Notes under the pieces: model-generated
The model's input: the letters and a program-made list of their open reading frames with translations, nothing else
Told to the model about the DNA's origin: nothing
The model's database searches: none
Position numbers and translations under genes: made by a program
Assembly (NCBI GenBank): GCA_037190145.1
Contig: JBBCJU010000009.1
Span: 1-64,000, forward strand
Direction of reading: 5' to 3'
Origin: 55-13 sp037190145
GTDB taxonomy: Bacteria > Armatimonadota > Fimbriimonadia > Fimbriimonadales > Fimbriimonadaceae
DNA: 64,000 nt
Shown here: positions 53,021 through 62,470 of the stretch, piece by piece
How the letters are laid out: each line of letters opens with the position of its first letter
Numbering within the stretch: position 1 is the stretch's first letter

Positions 53021-55027
53021 CTATTTTGTTGGAACCAACATCGGCATGAATACACCCCCGACTACAGAGCGGGCTTGGAAGCCTGCCATCTTGCCGTCGT
53101 GAGTGTGATACCAATCAGACATTGGAACGCGTGAGGTTGTCTCATTGGCCCAGTGCCATAGAGGCGTTACGTGCTTATCAAACTCGGCGCGAGTATCTGT
53201 CAAACATGCAGTCCAGATACACCAATCGAGCTTGGTGTAGGTGCTTCGATTATCCAAAGGAAGGCCGTATTTTCCGATCTTCGTCTGGTAGAAGTCCAAC
53301 TCCTTTCGGTAAACCTCTTTCGGGAAGAGATTCAGTTTAAACACCTTGTCCCAAATAAGGTTGTACTTCTGGCTCCAGGTCCCTGCTCGATCAAAAGCGA
53401 GGCGGTAGTGATTTCCATCTTCCGCAAGCTTCATCCACTCTTTCGCCATCCTTTCGGCTTCAGATCGAACCTTCGCCGCTCGGGGGTCGTTCTTGCCCAG
53501 CAAGGTTGCTCGCATCTTGGCATAGGAACCTAAGCCGATAATCGCCTTTAGAGAAAGGTTGGCGTTTCGTGCCAAATGTCCGGCAAAGTCATCTGTACAC
53601 AATTGGTTTTCAGGATCTAGCCCCTTCTCCAACAGATAGCTCGCCCACTTATCAAAGATCGGCAAATATTCCTTGATAAACTCTTTGTTGCCATTCGCCT
53701 CTACTAATGCGGCTGCAAGCACAAGCATGTTGCCGCATTCTTCCACCGGCATCTGGTTCTCTTCGGTCTTTTCTCCGCCGCCATAGACTTGGCCATTGGC
53801 CAATGGATACTGCCCCAAGTCATGCGGGGCAAATGGAAACTTCCATCTTGGCGTCGCCGAATAGATCATGAGCGGGCGAAGATTTGCTTCTAGCAACTCG
53901 GGGTTCAGCCACAACATGATGGGAGCAGCGGGATAAAGAACGTCTACGGTGCCAATGCAACCGTTGCTGTAGTTCTCTTTGCTAAACATCAGTGGCTTGC
54001 CATCAATATCGGCCACGATCTTATGAGCTGCGAAAGCTTGGCGGTATGAGAGCACCGCTAGGTCGGCATACTCTGCGCCTCCACGATCCGTGGTTTCCTT
54101 ACGAATCTTGGCATCTACACCTTCCGCTTTCTTCAACCAAGCCGAATAGTTTTTCAAACCATTCTCAAGCACCTTTTCGAAAGAACCCAAGTGGTATCGA
54201 GCATAGCTAGGCACCGGACGTCGAAGCCACTCCAGAGAGTCGATATCGTCATAGGCCACCGTAATGACCTTCTCCGAACCGGCGTTGAGCTCAAATGCTG
54301 ACGCCAGAACCGGCCAATCTCGATTCGCCGGGCGAGGCATGGAGAGGTCATCGCTTGCTGGCAAGTTGCCATTCTTTAGGAACTCGCCGCGAACGTCGGA
54401 GTCGCTTCCCATCGCCGACTTGGTTCCAGCGGGTGGAATCATGTATAGATATCCCCAGTCAATCCGATGGTCGTCGCCCGATTTGTTTAGGGTGTTTTGC
54501 TCTTGGGTACCCATGCGGATTGCATCAGTCCCGGCAATTTTCACTCGGCCCCATTGCACTCGCTGATCGGTCCGGTCCACCACCCATTCCGATGTGGTGT
54601 CCATATAAACCTCAACCTTGTGAGGCTTTCCGTCGGTAGCTTCCCAGGAGAAGCGCACATAAGCAACGGGGCTGGAGAGGGCAATGAGGTCATCCGCAAA
54701 GGTAGGCGAAGTGAACTTAACCTTCAGTCGAATACCTTCCCCTTCAAACGTGCAATGAGTCGTAGTGGCTTCTACCACCGACTCGGTCTGGTTTAGGGCC
54801 GGAATGTTGCCACTGGGCAAACCTGACCACCGGAAATTCTTGCCATCAATGCGGATCAGTCCACAAAGCGCCTGAGTCTTCCCGGTCCAGTGCTTGGTCC
54901 AGTTGTCGGTGAGCTTATTATCAAAGCTCCAAACGCTGAAAAATGGATCATGGGCAATCAGCGGCGTTGCCGGGGGGCGGAAAGAGACTGGGTTCATAGC
55001 GAGAACGGCTCCGAGAATCGCGAGCAT
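53021..55027 (-). CDS. Secreted DUF4965/DUF5127 glutaminase-like protein
   Basis: 668 residues from ATG 55027, which starts a signal peptide (LAILGAVLAMN); a GTG at 55045 is the alternative. PLIAHDPFFSVWSFDNKLTD then TKHWTGKTQALCG is the DUF4964/DUF5127 pattern, and GCIGTVDVLYPAAPIMLWLN with YDIFDKWASYL-like (six-hairpin) motifs follows DUF4965/DUF1793. The family includes fungal glutaminase A but most bacterial members are unstudied and look like glycosidase folds. Substrate unknown. No ribosome site is obvious. Confidence 0.82.
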   Translation of the reverse strand: MLAILGAVLAMNPVSFRPPATPLIAHDPFFSVWSFDNKLTDNWTKHWTGKTQALCGLIRIDGKNFRWSGLPSGNIPALNQTESVVEATTTHCTFEGEGIRLKVKFTSPTFADDLIALSSPVAYVRFSWEATDGKPHKVEVYMDTTSEWVVDRTDQRVQWGRVKIAGTDAIRMGTQEQNTLNKSGDDHRIDWGYLYMIPPAGTKSAMGSDSDVRGEFLKNGNLPASDDLSMPRPANRDWPVLASAFELNAGSEKVITVAYDDIDSLEWLRRPVPSYARYHLGSFEKVLENGLKNYSAWLKKAEGVDAKIRKETTDRGGAEYADLAVLSYRQAFAAHKIVADIDGKPLMFSKENYSNGCIGTVDVLYPAAPIMLWLNPELLEANLRPLMIYSATPRWKFPFAPHDLGQYPLANGQVYGGGEKTEENQMPVEECGNMLVLAAALVEANGNKEFIKEYLPIFDKWASYLLEKGLDPENQLCTDDFAGHLARNANLSLKAIIGLGSYAKMRATLLGKNDPRAAKVRSEAERMAKEWMKLAEDGNHYRLAFDRAGTWSQKYNLIWDKVFKLNLFPKEVYRKELDFYQTKIGKYGLPLDNRSTYTKLDWCIWTACLTDTRAEFDKHVTPLWHWANETTSRVPMSDWYHTHDGKMAGFQARSVVGGVFMPMLVPTK

Positions 55028-55045
55028 TTGTCTAGCTTTGCACAT

Positions 55046-55351
55046 CTAGGTTTGCAAATCAACATTGACTTTTTGGCGAGAAACATGAGGTTTTTTTGCT
55101 ACTCATCATCCAAATCATCCATATCATTGCGATACAGTGCATTTTTATTTCTATAAGCTCCTCGAGAATTAAGTGAAACGGTTTCCCTTCTCTCTTAATG
55201 GTCGTGAAAGATGGTGTTTGTCAATCATCCGTTTTGGCGAAAAGAGTCTCTAGAGTCATTGGACTAAAACCTCTCTTCTAGGCTGGCTTTTGCTTTACTC
55301 AATTCACCATCCGATGAGCCCACCCAAAAAGACAATCTACAATCACCCCTA
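55046..55351. other. Intergenic region between divergent carbohydrate genes
   Basis: About 305 bp with promoters for both sides. GAAACGGTTTC (55175-55185) is a near-palindrome of the kind bound by LacI-family repressors (weak). TACAAT at 55338 lies 8 nt before the GH38-like start and suggests a leaderless transcript. Otherwise nothing recognised. Confidence 0.4.
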
Positions 55352-58300
55352 ATGGAAAAGATTCCCCTTTACTACACATTTGGCAACCACATGCATTGGG
55401 TAGACATGCAGTGGCTTTGGGGATATCACGTCCTGCCAGGGTCTATCCGCGATATGCTCCATTTCTGCCGGGAAACCGGAGCGAAAGGAAACGTGAACTT
55501 TGATGGGATAGGCTACGAAAAGCTTGCTGCGGAGGATCCTGAATCCTTGGCCGAACTACGGGAAGCCGTCCAGAACGGCACGATTGAGCCAGTCGGCTGC
55601 TCCTATGGTCAACCCTATGGCCTTTTCCACGGCGGCGAATCCAATCTGCGCCAACGAATCTATGGCGCTCGTACCGTTCGCAGGCTCCTTGGAATGTGGC
55701 CAAAGACTTTTTGGGAAGAGGAGTTTGACTTTTTCCCTCAGCTTCCCCAAATGCTAAAAGGCTGCGGGTTTGACTATGCCTCTCTGTTCTTTCAATGGAC
55801 TTGGCACACCCCAGAAATACCTAAAGAAGAGGTTCCGGTTATCTGGTGGGAAGGGCAAGATGGTTCCCGGCTGCTTTGCGCCACCCGAAACAAGCTGAAC
55901 CTACATCAATGGCCAGAGGACATGGATGCCACCTTTGCCGATTTGGCGTCGAACCCACCCACATCAGGCACAGGGCCAACACCTCTGATTCTGCAATGGC
56001 TAGAACTCATGCCGTCGCCCGACTGGATGTGTCGAAGCGAAGTGCTGTTGCCAAAGATGCGAGAGCTTCTGGCCGACGAGAGATTTGAAATTCGAATGGC
56101 AACCTTAGGTGAGTATCTGAATGCTGTAGGGCGTGGCATGGGCGTCCCGCCCATGGTTTCCTCGGACGTCTCGTCCGAGTCAGAACTGATAACTAGGCAA
56201 GGCGCGTACCTGCCCCACTGGACCAAAGATGGCGGAACCTATGCTGTCACCTTCAGACTAGATGATGCTCTCCCGGCCCATGTTCAGCAGCAATACGCTG
56301 AGGAACGCGACGTCCTGCAAAAGATGCACGATGAGGGAAGACTTAAATCTACGGCTTTGGCCTACGAACTATTGCGACTTCGGACTGAAAAAGTAGAAGG
56401 AGCACTTGATGCAGGTCATGGAAGCTGCTTGCTTCGTGATCCCCAATGTGCAGAAATTGTGGCCAACGCATTGCGTCACTTTGATGGGGACCGCTATCAC
56501 CTTATCTCCTATGTGGTAATGCCGAACCATGTTCATGTCATTCTCGCACCTGCTGTCGAGCATGATTTAGCGACCATCCTTCACTCATGGAAGTCCTTCA
56601 CCGCGCATAGCATTAACAAGCTTCTTGATCGGACTGGCGCTCTCTGGCAACCTGAATACTATGACCACCTGATTCGAAGTGAACAGGATTTGGCAAACCA
56701 AATTGATTATATTCTTCAAAATCCAGAGAAGGCCGGCTTGTCTGATTGGCCTTGGGTGTATCGGGCAACAATTCCTTCAGGTCGTCCCGGGCAGGGAACG
56801 GATGAAGAGTTTGGAATCGCGGCTCATGCAGAAGCCGCACATGATCGGGACGGTCATGGAAACCATGGGCGGGACGCCCATGCCACGCCCACGCGCAAGT
56901 ACACCATGGATGATGCTTGGCACGGGATGTCGTTGGGGAAGAATACTGACAACATTCGCCGTGAATCATTCCACGCCGAGTCCACCCTACTAGTAGCAGA
57001 GTCTCTCGCCGCAACTCTCAGCCTTTTTGGTCGCCCATACGCCCAATGGGATGTCTATCCCACGTGGGAACTGGAAGAACAATGGCGCAATCTTCTGATG
57101 GCACAACACCATGACAACGATGAGTGCGAAGGGCTTTGTGGACATGTTGGTAAAGCCCAATACAAGATGGCTTTAACCGAGACTAGTAGTCTGATTGAAA
57201 GACTTACTGACCGGGTGGCTATCGATTTCGACGATGCTGGTGATGTCATTTGGATTTACAATCCGCTTGGCTGGAGTCGGCTGTGGCATGTTGTTCATAA
57301 GGACCGCGAAATGACGGTTGTGGACCTACCTGCACTGGGTTGGACTACCGTGCCGCTAGATGCTCCATCCGTGGATTGTGGAGCTTGGGCGGTAGAAGGT
57401 CGAATCGCTCGCTTCCGGCGTGGCTTCCTAAAGGTTGATGTCGATTTGGACAATGTCTCGGTGATCCACTTTGCGAATGAAGATTTTCCTGAGGGTATCC
57501 CGCTTGATGGTAAGCCCCTCTGGGAATGGTGCGGAAGTGACAGCGATGGCAATCCACTCGTACTAAAAGGTCGAGACAAGCTATGGGATAGCGATTTGGA
57601 TGCCCCAAACCTAGTGGGAGATCGATGGCTTAGGCTTCCGGTTGAGTTTGCCAATCACCCAGATTTTGGCTTTACTATCGCCTTTGGTTGTGAGCCTCAT
57701 CATGAAGGACTGGAAATCAGGATCGATGGCACTCCGCCTCGCCCGAAGTCTGGTCTCAATGATGCCTTTGGCTTCACTCTTTCGATTGCTCAGAAGTGGG
57801 CACAACTCGTCTCCGATGAACCTTATGGCGTATCAACCAAGGAACCAAGCGGGACATTCTTAAAGAAGTATCCGGAAGGAGACTGGATGACTTCTCCCCA
57901 ATGGTTTGAGACCATAGAACGTCCGTTCACGGCTAGCACTTTTGTCGACCTACAAGATTCTCAGTCAGGTGCCGGACTTCAGGTTTCCCACGACGGCGTA
58001 CGCCAGTGGTTCCTGATGCCGGATGGCGCAGTTAGGCATATCCTGCACGCATATGACCCATGGGATGAAGAACGGGATTACGACAGATTGGACAACTCAT
58101 TCCGGTTCTTGCCACACCTAGCTCAATCCAAGAGCCAGCTTTGGAGGCAAGCACAAGAATCTCATCGAAACTGTCATGAAGAAGCGTTAGAAACACCCGG
58201 TTCGGCTCTGCCATCAATCTTCTCCGCTCTTTCCTGCGATTCGTCAAACGTTTTACCGACCGCTTTCTACCGCGAAACCGAAGATTTCTCGGGCAAGCAC

Positions 58301-58588
58301 GTCGAGAACTATGCGGGGCAAGGCATGGGCTACCCCTTTGTGGTTCGACTTGTGGAATTCGACGGCCTGGAAACCGAAGCGACTCTAACCGTAGCTGGAA
58401 CCGTCGCAAAAGCCTACAAGACCAACCACCTCGGACAGATCTTAGAAGAGATCACCGACAATCTAAAGGTCAAGATGCGACCTTATGAGATCGCCACGAT
58501 TTACCTGGACATTGTGGAGGGGCGAAAGCAAACTCGCGATCTGGATGCAAAGCGGGAAATCTGGGCCACAGTCCACCGAGTGGAGTAA
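55352..58588 (+). CDS. GH38-like alpha-mannosidase with an in-frame RAYT insertion (chimera)
   Basis: A single 1078-codon frame. Residues 1-259 and 514-1078 together form an 824-residue GH38-type enzyme: GNHMHWVDMQWLWGYH, WEEEFDFFPQLPQ, TMDDAWHGMSLGKNTDN, LLMAQHHDNDECEG, then beta-rich domains. Residues 260-513 are the 762-bp RAYT element listed separately, interrupting just after the first catalytic domain. Whether the chimera still folds or works is doubtful: the insert lies in the core domain. No signal peptide. The intact reading frame is the odd part. The enzyme would release mannose or related sugars from glycans. Confidence 0.82.
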   Translation: MEKIPLYYTFGNHMHWVDMQWLWGYHVLPGSIRDMLHFCRETGAKGNVNFDGIGYEKLAAEDPESLAELREAVQNGTIEPVGCSYGQPYGLFHGGESNLRQRIYGARTVRRLLGMWPKTFWEEEFDFFPQLPQMLKGCGFDYASLFFQWTWHTPEIPKEEVPVIWWEGQDGSRLLCATRNKLNLHQWPEDMDATFADLASNPPTSGTGPTPLILQWLELMPSPDWMCRSEVLLPKMRELLADERFEIRMATLGEYLNAVGRGMGVPPMVSSDVSSESELITRQGAYLPHWTKDGGTYAVTFRLDDALPAHVQQQYAEERDVLQKMHDEGRLKSTALAYELLRLRTEKVEGALDAGHGSCLLRDPQCAEIVANALRHFDGDRYHLISYVVMPNHVHVILAPAVEHDLATILHSWKSFTAHSINKLLDRTGALWQPEYYDHLIRSEQDLANQIDYILQNPEKAGLSDWPWVYRATIPSGRPGQGTDEEFGIAAHAEAAHDRDGHGNHGRDAHATPTRKYTMDDAWHGMSLGKNTDNIRRESFHAESTLLVAESLAATLSLFGRPYAQWDVYPTWELEEQWRNLLMAQHHDNDECEGLCGHVGKAQYKMALTETSSLIERLTDRVAIDFDDAGDVIWIYNPLGWSRLWHVVHKDREMTVVDLPALGWTTVPLDAPSVDCGAWAVEGRIARFRRGFLKVDVDLDNVSVIHFANEDFPEGIPLDGKPLWEWCGSDSDGNPLVLKGRDKLWDSDLDAPNLVGDRWLRLPVEFANHPDFGFTIAFGCEPHHEGLEIRIDGTPPRPKSGLNDAFGFTLSIAQKWAQLVSDEPYGVSTKEPSGTFLKKYPEGDWMTSPQWFETIERPFTASTFVDLQDSQSGAGLQVSHDGVRQWFLMPDGAVRHILHAYDPWDEERDYDRLDNSFRFLPHLAQSKSQLWRQAQESHRNCHEEALETPGSALPSIFSALSCDSSNVLPTAFYRETEDFSGKHVENYAGQGMGYPFVVRLVEFDGLETEATLTVAGTVAKAYKTNHLGQILEEITDNLKVKMRPYEIATIYLDIVEGRKQTRDLDAKREIWATVHRVE
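56129..56161 (+). repeat. Left 33-bp inverted repeat (REP-like)
   Basis: Exact reverse complement of 56858-56890. It contains a hairpin, CATGGGCG-TCC-CGCCCATG (56137-56155), typical of REP sequences, and encodes GRGMGVPPMVS in the host frame. A further hairpin, CTCGGACG-TCT-CGTCCGAG, follows at 56161-56179. Confidence 0.92.
56858..56890 (+). repeat. Right 33-bp inverted repeat (REP-like)
   Basis: Partner of 56129-56161, with the same hairpin at 56864-56882. It encodes GNHGRDAHATP. A GCGGCT/AGCCGC hairpin lies just inside at 56819-56838. The base next to each repeat outside the element differs, so I see no target-site duplication. Confidence 0.92.
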
Positions 58589-58591
58589 CCC

Positions 58592-58627
58592 TTTGGGAGT
58601 GCGCAAAGTTGTTCGCGCACTCCCAAA
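58592..58627. terminator. Bidirectional terminator
   Basis: 13-bp perfect stem (58592-58604 with 58615-58627), 10-nt loop, ending in TTT and AAA. Lies between the convergent GH38-like and stalk-domain genes, 4 nt after the GH38-like stop. Confidence 0.85.
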
Positions 58628-58628
58628 C

Positions 58629-59294
58629 CTACTTCAGAGACACCCGAAAATCGGGCGAATCTTTAGCTGTCAAGTCGTTCACGCTAAAGACCAAGTCCTT
58701 CAATTCCGCTGTCTTGGGAACCTCGAAGGTGAGGGCAAAGTCGGCCGCGGCTCCTGGAATCACTCGCGGCGCTCGGCTCACCATATCAACTGAACCTCCG
58801 TTATAGGCGGCGTAAGACTGCTCCTTCTCATCGGTCAGAGCCGTGTTTTTACCCATTGTGATGTCAAACGTCACGGCTTCCTTGGTGCCATTCTTCAAAC
58901 GGCAGTGAATAGCCACAATTTCATTTTCAGCCGAAGCCGGCGTCAGGTCAAAACCGAGCTTGGCAAACTCTGGCTTGTAGCTTGATGTTCGCGTCACTTT
59001 CACCACCGTAAAGCGATACTTCCCGTTGAACAGCTCTTCGCCGATCTTTCCGCGTAAACCTTGCACCATGTTTGCGCCACCAGCCTTCACCAAGTCCCAT
59101 CCGGATGGAGTCTTAACAACGGTCATCCCCAGGGATTTGGCAACGTCGGCTAGCGGCACATAGGTCTTGCCATTGCGAGTCAAGACATCGGTAGTAGTCA
59201 CCTTGCCATCAATTCGAACCTGTTGAATGAGGAGTGCCGAACCGACGGCCGCAACTGCCACCAAGCCCAACGTTAACGCTATTTTATGTCTCAT
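58629..59294 (-). CDS. Secreted stalk-domain (copper amine oxidase N-like) protein
   Basis: 221 residues with a signal peptide (ALTLGLVAVAAVGSALLIQQ). Residues about 30-75 (RNGKTYVPLADVAKSLGM) form the short stalk domain found before many cell-surface domains (Cu_amine_oxidN1). The remainder is beta-rich and resembles a DUF4352/telobox immunoglobulin-like fold (EIVAIHCRLKNGTKEAVTFD). Likely a cell-surface or periplasmic binding protein. GGAGAG precedes ATG 59294. Confidence 0.75.
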   Translation of the reverse strand: MRHKIALTLGLVAVAAVGSALLIQQVRIDGKVTTTDVLTRNGKTYVPLADVAKSLGMTVVKTPSGWDLVKAGGANMVQGLRGKIGEELFNGKYRFTVVKVTRTSSYKPEFAKLGFDLTPASAENEIVAIHCRLKNGTKEAVTFDITMGKNTALTDEKEQSYAAYNGGSVDMVSRAPRVIPGAAADFALTFEVPKTAELKDLVFSVNDLTAKDSPDFRVSLK

Positions 59295-59352
59295 GATTCT
59301 CTCCTACGATTAGTCTAGACGAATCCACAAGACAAACAAGGGTTGGCAGCGC

Positions 59353-60093
59353 TTAGGTTTTCCGACAAACGTACATCACTTCAATCTCATCTAAGCTAAG
59401 CGGTCGCTGTCCCCAATTGCCAGCCGTCCCCCCAAAAATGCGGTCACATCTTAGACCCGCTTGAGCCAATAGCCTGACCATCTCTGGAGGAATAAAGAGG
59501 CGTTCGTGGATTTTCACGATTCGAGAGCCCTCCGGCAAGTCCCACTGGTCTTCATAGTTGGAAACCATGGTCGCCGGATCGAATCGCCCCGCCTGAATAA
59601 ACTCATCCTTCATTTGACGGATCACCTGATAGCCATTGAGGGCCGTCAAGAGAAACGGAGCGGCTGGCTTCAGGTGCGCGGAGATGTTTTTTAAGATAGA
59701 AAGGTCATGTGCTTCAGGATCTTCTCCCTGACCAATCAGTCCAAAACCACCCTCACACAGCGAGATTGCGGCATCAAAAGAGTCAGGCAAGTTCAAGGGT
59801 TGAGTCGCATCGGCTTCTACCCATTGAACTGTGACTCCAGCAGCATCCGCCTTCTTGCGTGCTTCAGCCAGCATTCCAGAAGAGATATCAACCCCTGTCA
59901 CCTTGTAACCCCGTTTTGCAAGTTCCACTGAGTGCCTTCCCGTGCCGCAACCCATATCTAGGATGGAAGCTCCCGCAAGCAAAGGAAACATCGAGAGGAA
60001 GAAGTCGACCTCTTTCTCCGTGTGCTGCGTAAAGGGGTTCTCGTCGTAATACGGCGCGTGAGAATCAAAAAACTGCTGCCATTGATTGGGCAT
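59353..60093 (-). CDS. Class I SAM-dependent methyltransferase
   Basis: 246 residues from ATG 60093; the open frame begins at GTG 60159 but the first 22 residues are Pro/Arg-rich and unlikely. SAM-binding motif I is ILDMGCGTGRHSVEL, with motif II VTGVDISSGML and a later AISLCEGGFGLI. Substrate unknown. A cytoplasmic small-molecule or protein methyltransferase. It is divergent from the ABC transporter operon. Confidence 0.88.
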   Translation of the reverse strand: MPNQWQQFFDSHAPYYDENPFTQHTEKEVDFFLSMFPLLAGASILDMGCGTGRHSVELAKRGYKVTGVDISSGMLAEARKKADAAGVTVQWVEADATQPLNLPDSFDAAISLCEGGFGLIGQGEDPEAHDLSILKNISAHLKPAAPFLLTALNGYQVIRQMKDEFIQAGRFDPATMVSNYEDQWDLPEGSRIVKIHERLFIPPEMVRLLAQAGLRCDRIFGGTAGNWGQRPLSLDEIEVMYVCRKT

Positions 60094-60296
60094 GGGAGTA
60101 GGGTACCGGGGATTCGGGCGATGTGGCTTGGGATCTGTAATCCGTGAAATGTTTGCCACTTGATGCCTTTGGTCTTAACAGAACGAAGCCACCTTACGGC
60201 TACAAGACACCGACCACATCTCCCAATCCTCGCATCACTACTCTCGAATCACCACGCCGAAACTGGTCTGAGATCATCGCGGGTACCTTGCAATGT

Positions 60297-61583
60297 ATGA
60301 GGCGATGGATGGGCCTGTTGGCGATGGTGCTATGCCTATCCGGCTGCGCGGAAGAAAACGATAAGCGGATCGTGATCCGAGTTGCCAACTGGGGCGGAGC
60401 CGATGACGAATCCGACTTTGCCCTTAAGCAAAGAAACCTCTACCGAGAATTCGAGCGGCAAAACCCAGATATTCGAGTCGTGATTGAGGGCATCCCCGGC
60501 CAAGGCGAGTACGTCTCCAAAATGATCCTTTCTCATAACGCTGGCACTTCTCCTGATGTTGCTACTCTGGATGCCTCTAGCTCAGCGCTTTTCATCAACA
60601 GCGGCATGCTGCAAGACTTGATGCCATTTGTCGAAAAGGATGAGAAGTTCACCCTTCATGATTTCTATCCAAACATCGTAGACATCGCACGCCGAGGTAA
60701 CGAACTCTATGCCATCCCGAACGACTTCACCCCGATGGTGATGTACTACAATCGGCGCCTGTTTGACGCCGCCGGGGTGCCCTATCCTCAGAACGGTTGG
60801 ACATTTGATCAGTTTCGGGAGACCTCAAAACGGCTCACCCAAAAGGGACAGTACGGTTTTGTTTTTGCAAACTGGTTCCCAGGTTGGATCATGTGGCTTT
60901 GGAACAATGGAGGCGATGTTTTTTCTCCAGATCTAAAGCAGGCAAGCGGTTATCTGGACTCACCCGCGAATGTGGAGACGGTGAAGTTTCTCCGCGCCAT
61001 GATCAACGAAGACAAATCTGCACCCACGCTTAGCCAATCCGCCGCAATGGGGGTCGATTTATTTGCCAACGGGCAAGCCGCCATGACGGTTTCTGGTCAC
61101 TGGGCCGTGGTTGGCTACTCCGCTGCTCCAAAGGGTCCAGATGGAAAGCCTAAGATCACCTTGGCAGACCTTGGAGTGGTGATGCTGCCCAATAATACGG
61201 GCAAGCCCACTACGGTCATGTATGAATCCGGCTATGCCATCACCAAAACTGCGAAACATCCCGAAGCCGCTTGGAGATTTATCAAGTTCATGACTTCCTA
61301 CGAATCTCGGTTGATTTTGAATCAAACAGGGATCGCCATTGATGCCCGCAAAGATGTAAGCGAAGAGCGCGGCAAGGATCCGCTTGAAGCGATGTTTCTT
61401 CCGATCATTCCAACTTGTCGTCCTCCTTACGGAACCCAAGTAGAAGGATTTGAAATGGTGGAGACCCAAGCTCAGAACGCGATGGATGGAGTGCTAAAGG
61501 GCGGAAACGATCCTCGTGCTGCCCTTGCAAAAGCGGCAAAGCGTATCGACTCCGAATTGGCGAAGAGGCAGGTTCACCGGTGA
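60297..61583 (+). CDS. Sugar ABC transporter substrate-binding lipoprotein
   Basis: 428 residues from ATG 60297, chosen because it starts a lipoprotein signal (LLAMVLCLSGC) while the frame further upstream is unstructured. A CUT1/SBP family 1 protein: IRVANWGGADDESDF, YAIPNDFTPMVMYYNRRLFD, VMYESGYAITKTAKHPEAAW. It captures sugars or sugar-like ligands in the periplasm. It is followed by two permeases; its GTGA overlap with the first permease couples them. Confidence 0.9.
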   Translation: MRRWMGLLAMVLCLSGCAEENDKRIVIRVANWGGADDESDFALKQRNLYREFERQNPDIRVVIEGIPGQGEYVSKMILSHNAGTSPDVATLDASSSALFINSGMLQDLMPFVEKDEKFTLHDFYPNIVDIARRGNELYAIPNDFTPMVMYYNRRLFDAAGVPYPQNGWTFDQFRETSKRLTQKGQYGFVFANWFPGWIMWLWNNGGDVFSPDLKQASGYLDSPANVETVKFLRAMINEDKSAPTLSQSAAMGVDLFANGQAAMTVSGHWAVVGYSAAPKGPDGKPKITLADLGVVMLPNNTGKPTTVMYESGYAITKTAKHPEAAWRFIKFMTSYESRLILNQTGIAIDARKDVSEERGKDPLEAMFLPIIPTCRPPYGTQVEGFEMVETQAQNAMDGVLKGGNDPRAALAKAAKRIDSELAKRQVHR

Positions 61584-62470
61584 GCATGGAGCGAAAGGAA
61601 AGCAAGTGGGGTTGGATTTTTATTGCTCCCGCCTTTTTACACCTCTTGGTCTTTGCCCTTATCCCAATTCTCTATGCATTTGGGATCAGCCTCTTTAGAA
61701 CTCGGCTTGTCAGTTCAGAGCGGGAGTTTGCAGGAGTCGATAACTACAGTTTTGCGCTGACAGAGCCATCCTTCCTGAATGCGCTTTGGAATTCGGCCAA
61801 ATACGCACTGGTCAGTGTGCCGCTCGGTCTCATCGTCGCCCTTGCCGTGGCGATCATGGTGAATCAAAAGATCAAGGGCGTTACCCTTTTTCGAACGATT
61901 TACTACATTCCTGCCATCTCCAGCGGAGTCGCGATCGCGATGCTATGGCAGTATGTCTATCTGCCCGAAACCGGCATGATCAACACCTTGCTTGGCATGT
62001 TTGGGATCGATAACAAAACCGCCTTTCTTGATGAGGTCCAATGGGCGATGTGGGCGGTCGTAGTGATGTCCATCTTCACTGGCCTTGGCCCTCGCATGGT
62101 GCTCTTTCTGGCCGGGTTGGTGGGCATTCCCCAAGAGCTCTATGAAGCTGGAGCCCTGGATGGGGCGACGGGTTGGAAGGCTTTCTTGCGTATAACATTG
62201 CCCATGTTGATTCCAACTACGTTCTTCGTAGTTGTCACCTCTACAATCTCGGCGCTCCAGATATTCACTCCAATCTACATGATGACCAAGGGTGGACCAG
62301 AGGAATCGACCGATGTGGTTGGCTACCACATCTATACAGAAGCCTGGGTGAACTTCAATACCGGTTTGGCATCCGCGAAGTCATTTGTTCTGCTCATCGC
62401 CATTGCGGCGATCTCGTTGGTGCAGTTCAGGATGATGAAGAGTCAGCTGAAGGGGTACAGCGCGGCATGA
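61580..62470 (+). CDS. Sugar ABC transporter permease (MalF-like)
   Basis: 296 residues, six membrane segments. The EAA loop that contacts the ATPase is YEAGALDGATGWKAFLRITL. GTG 61580 overlaps the SBP stop (GTGA). It pairs with the 62646 permease to form the channel. No ABC ATPase gene is in the window; CUT1 importers often use a shared MsmX-like ATPase. Confidence 0.92.
   Translation: MSMERKESKWGWIFIAPAFLHLLVFALIPILYAFGISLFRTRLVSSEREFAGVDNYSFALTEPSFLNALWNSAKYALVSVPLGLIVALAVAIMVNQKIKGVTLFRTIYYIPAISSGVAIAMLWQYVYLPETGMINTLLGMFGIDNKTAFLDEVQWAMWAVVVMSIFTGLGPRMVLFLAGLVGIPQELYEAGALDGATGWKAFLRITLPMLIPTTFFVVVTSTISALQIFTPIYMMTKGGPEESTDVVGYHIYTEAWVNFNTGLASAKSFVLLIAIAAISLVQFRMMKSQLKGYSAA

Larger units (their letters stand above)
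56129..56890 (+). mobile_element. RAYT (REP-associated tyrosine transposase) element
   Basis: 762-bp element bounded by perfect 33-bp inverted repeats (56129-56161 and 56858-56890). It encodes an IS200-like Y1 transposase: LPHWTKDGGTYAVTFRL, then MPNHVHVILAP with the HxH metal pair (His393, His395), ALWQPEYYDHLIR with the catalytic Tyr (436 or 437), and YILQNPEKAGL. RAYTs are single-domain HUH nucleases that act on REP hairpins. Its length is divisible by 3 and it has no stop in the host frame. No native start codon or ribosome site for the transposase alone is obvious: the beginning is inside the left repeat. Confidence 0.9.

Noticed and set aside
55175..55185. LacI-type operator GAAACGGTTTC
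   Set aside because: Only an 11-nt odd palindrome, no LacI gene in the window; kept as a remark in the intergenic entry, not as a separate site.
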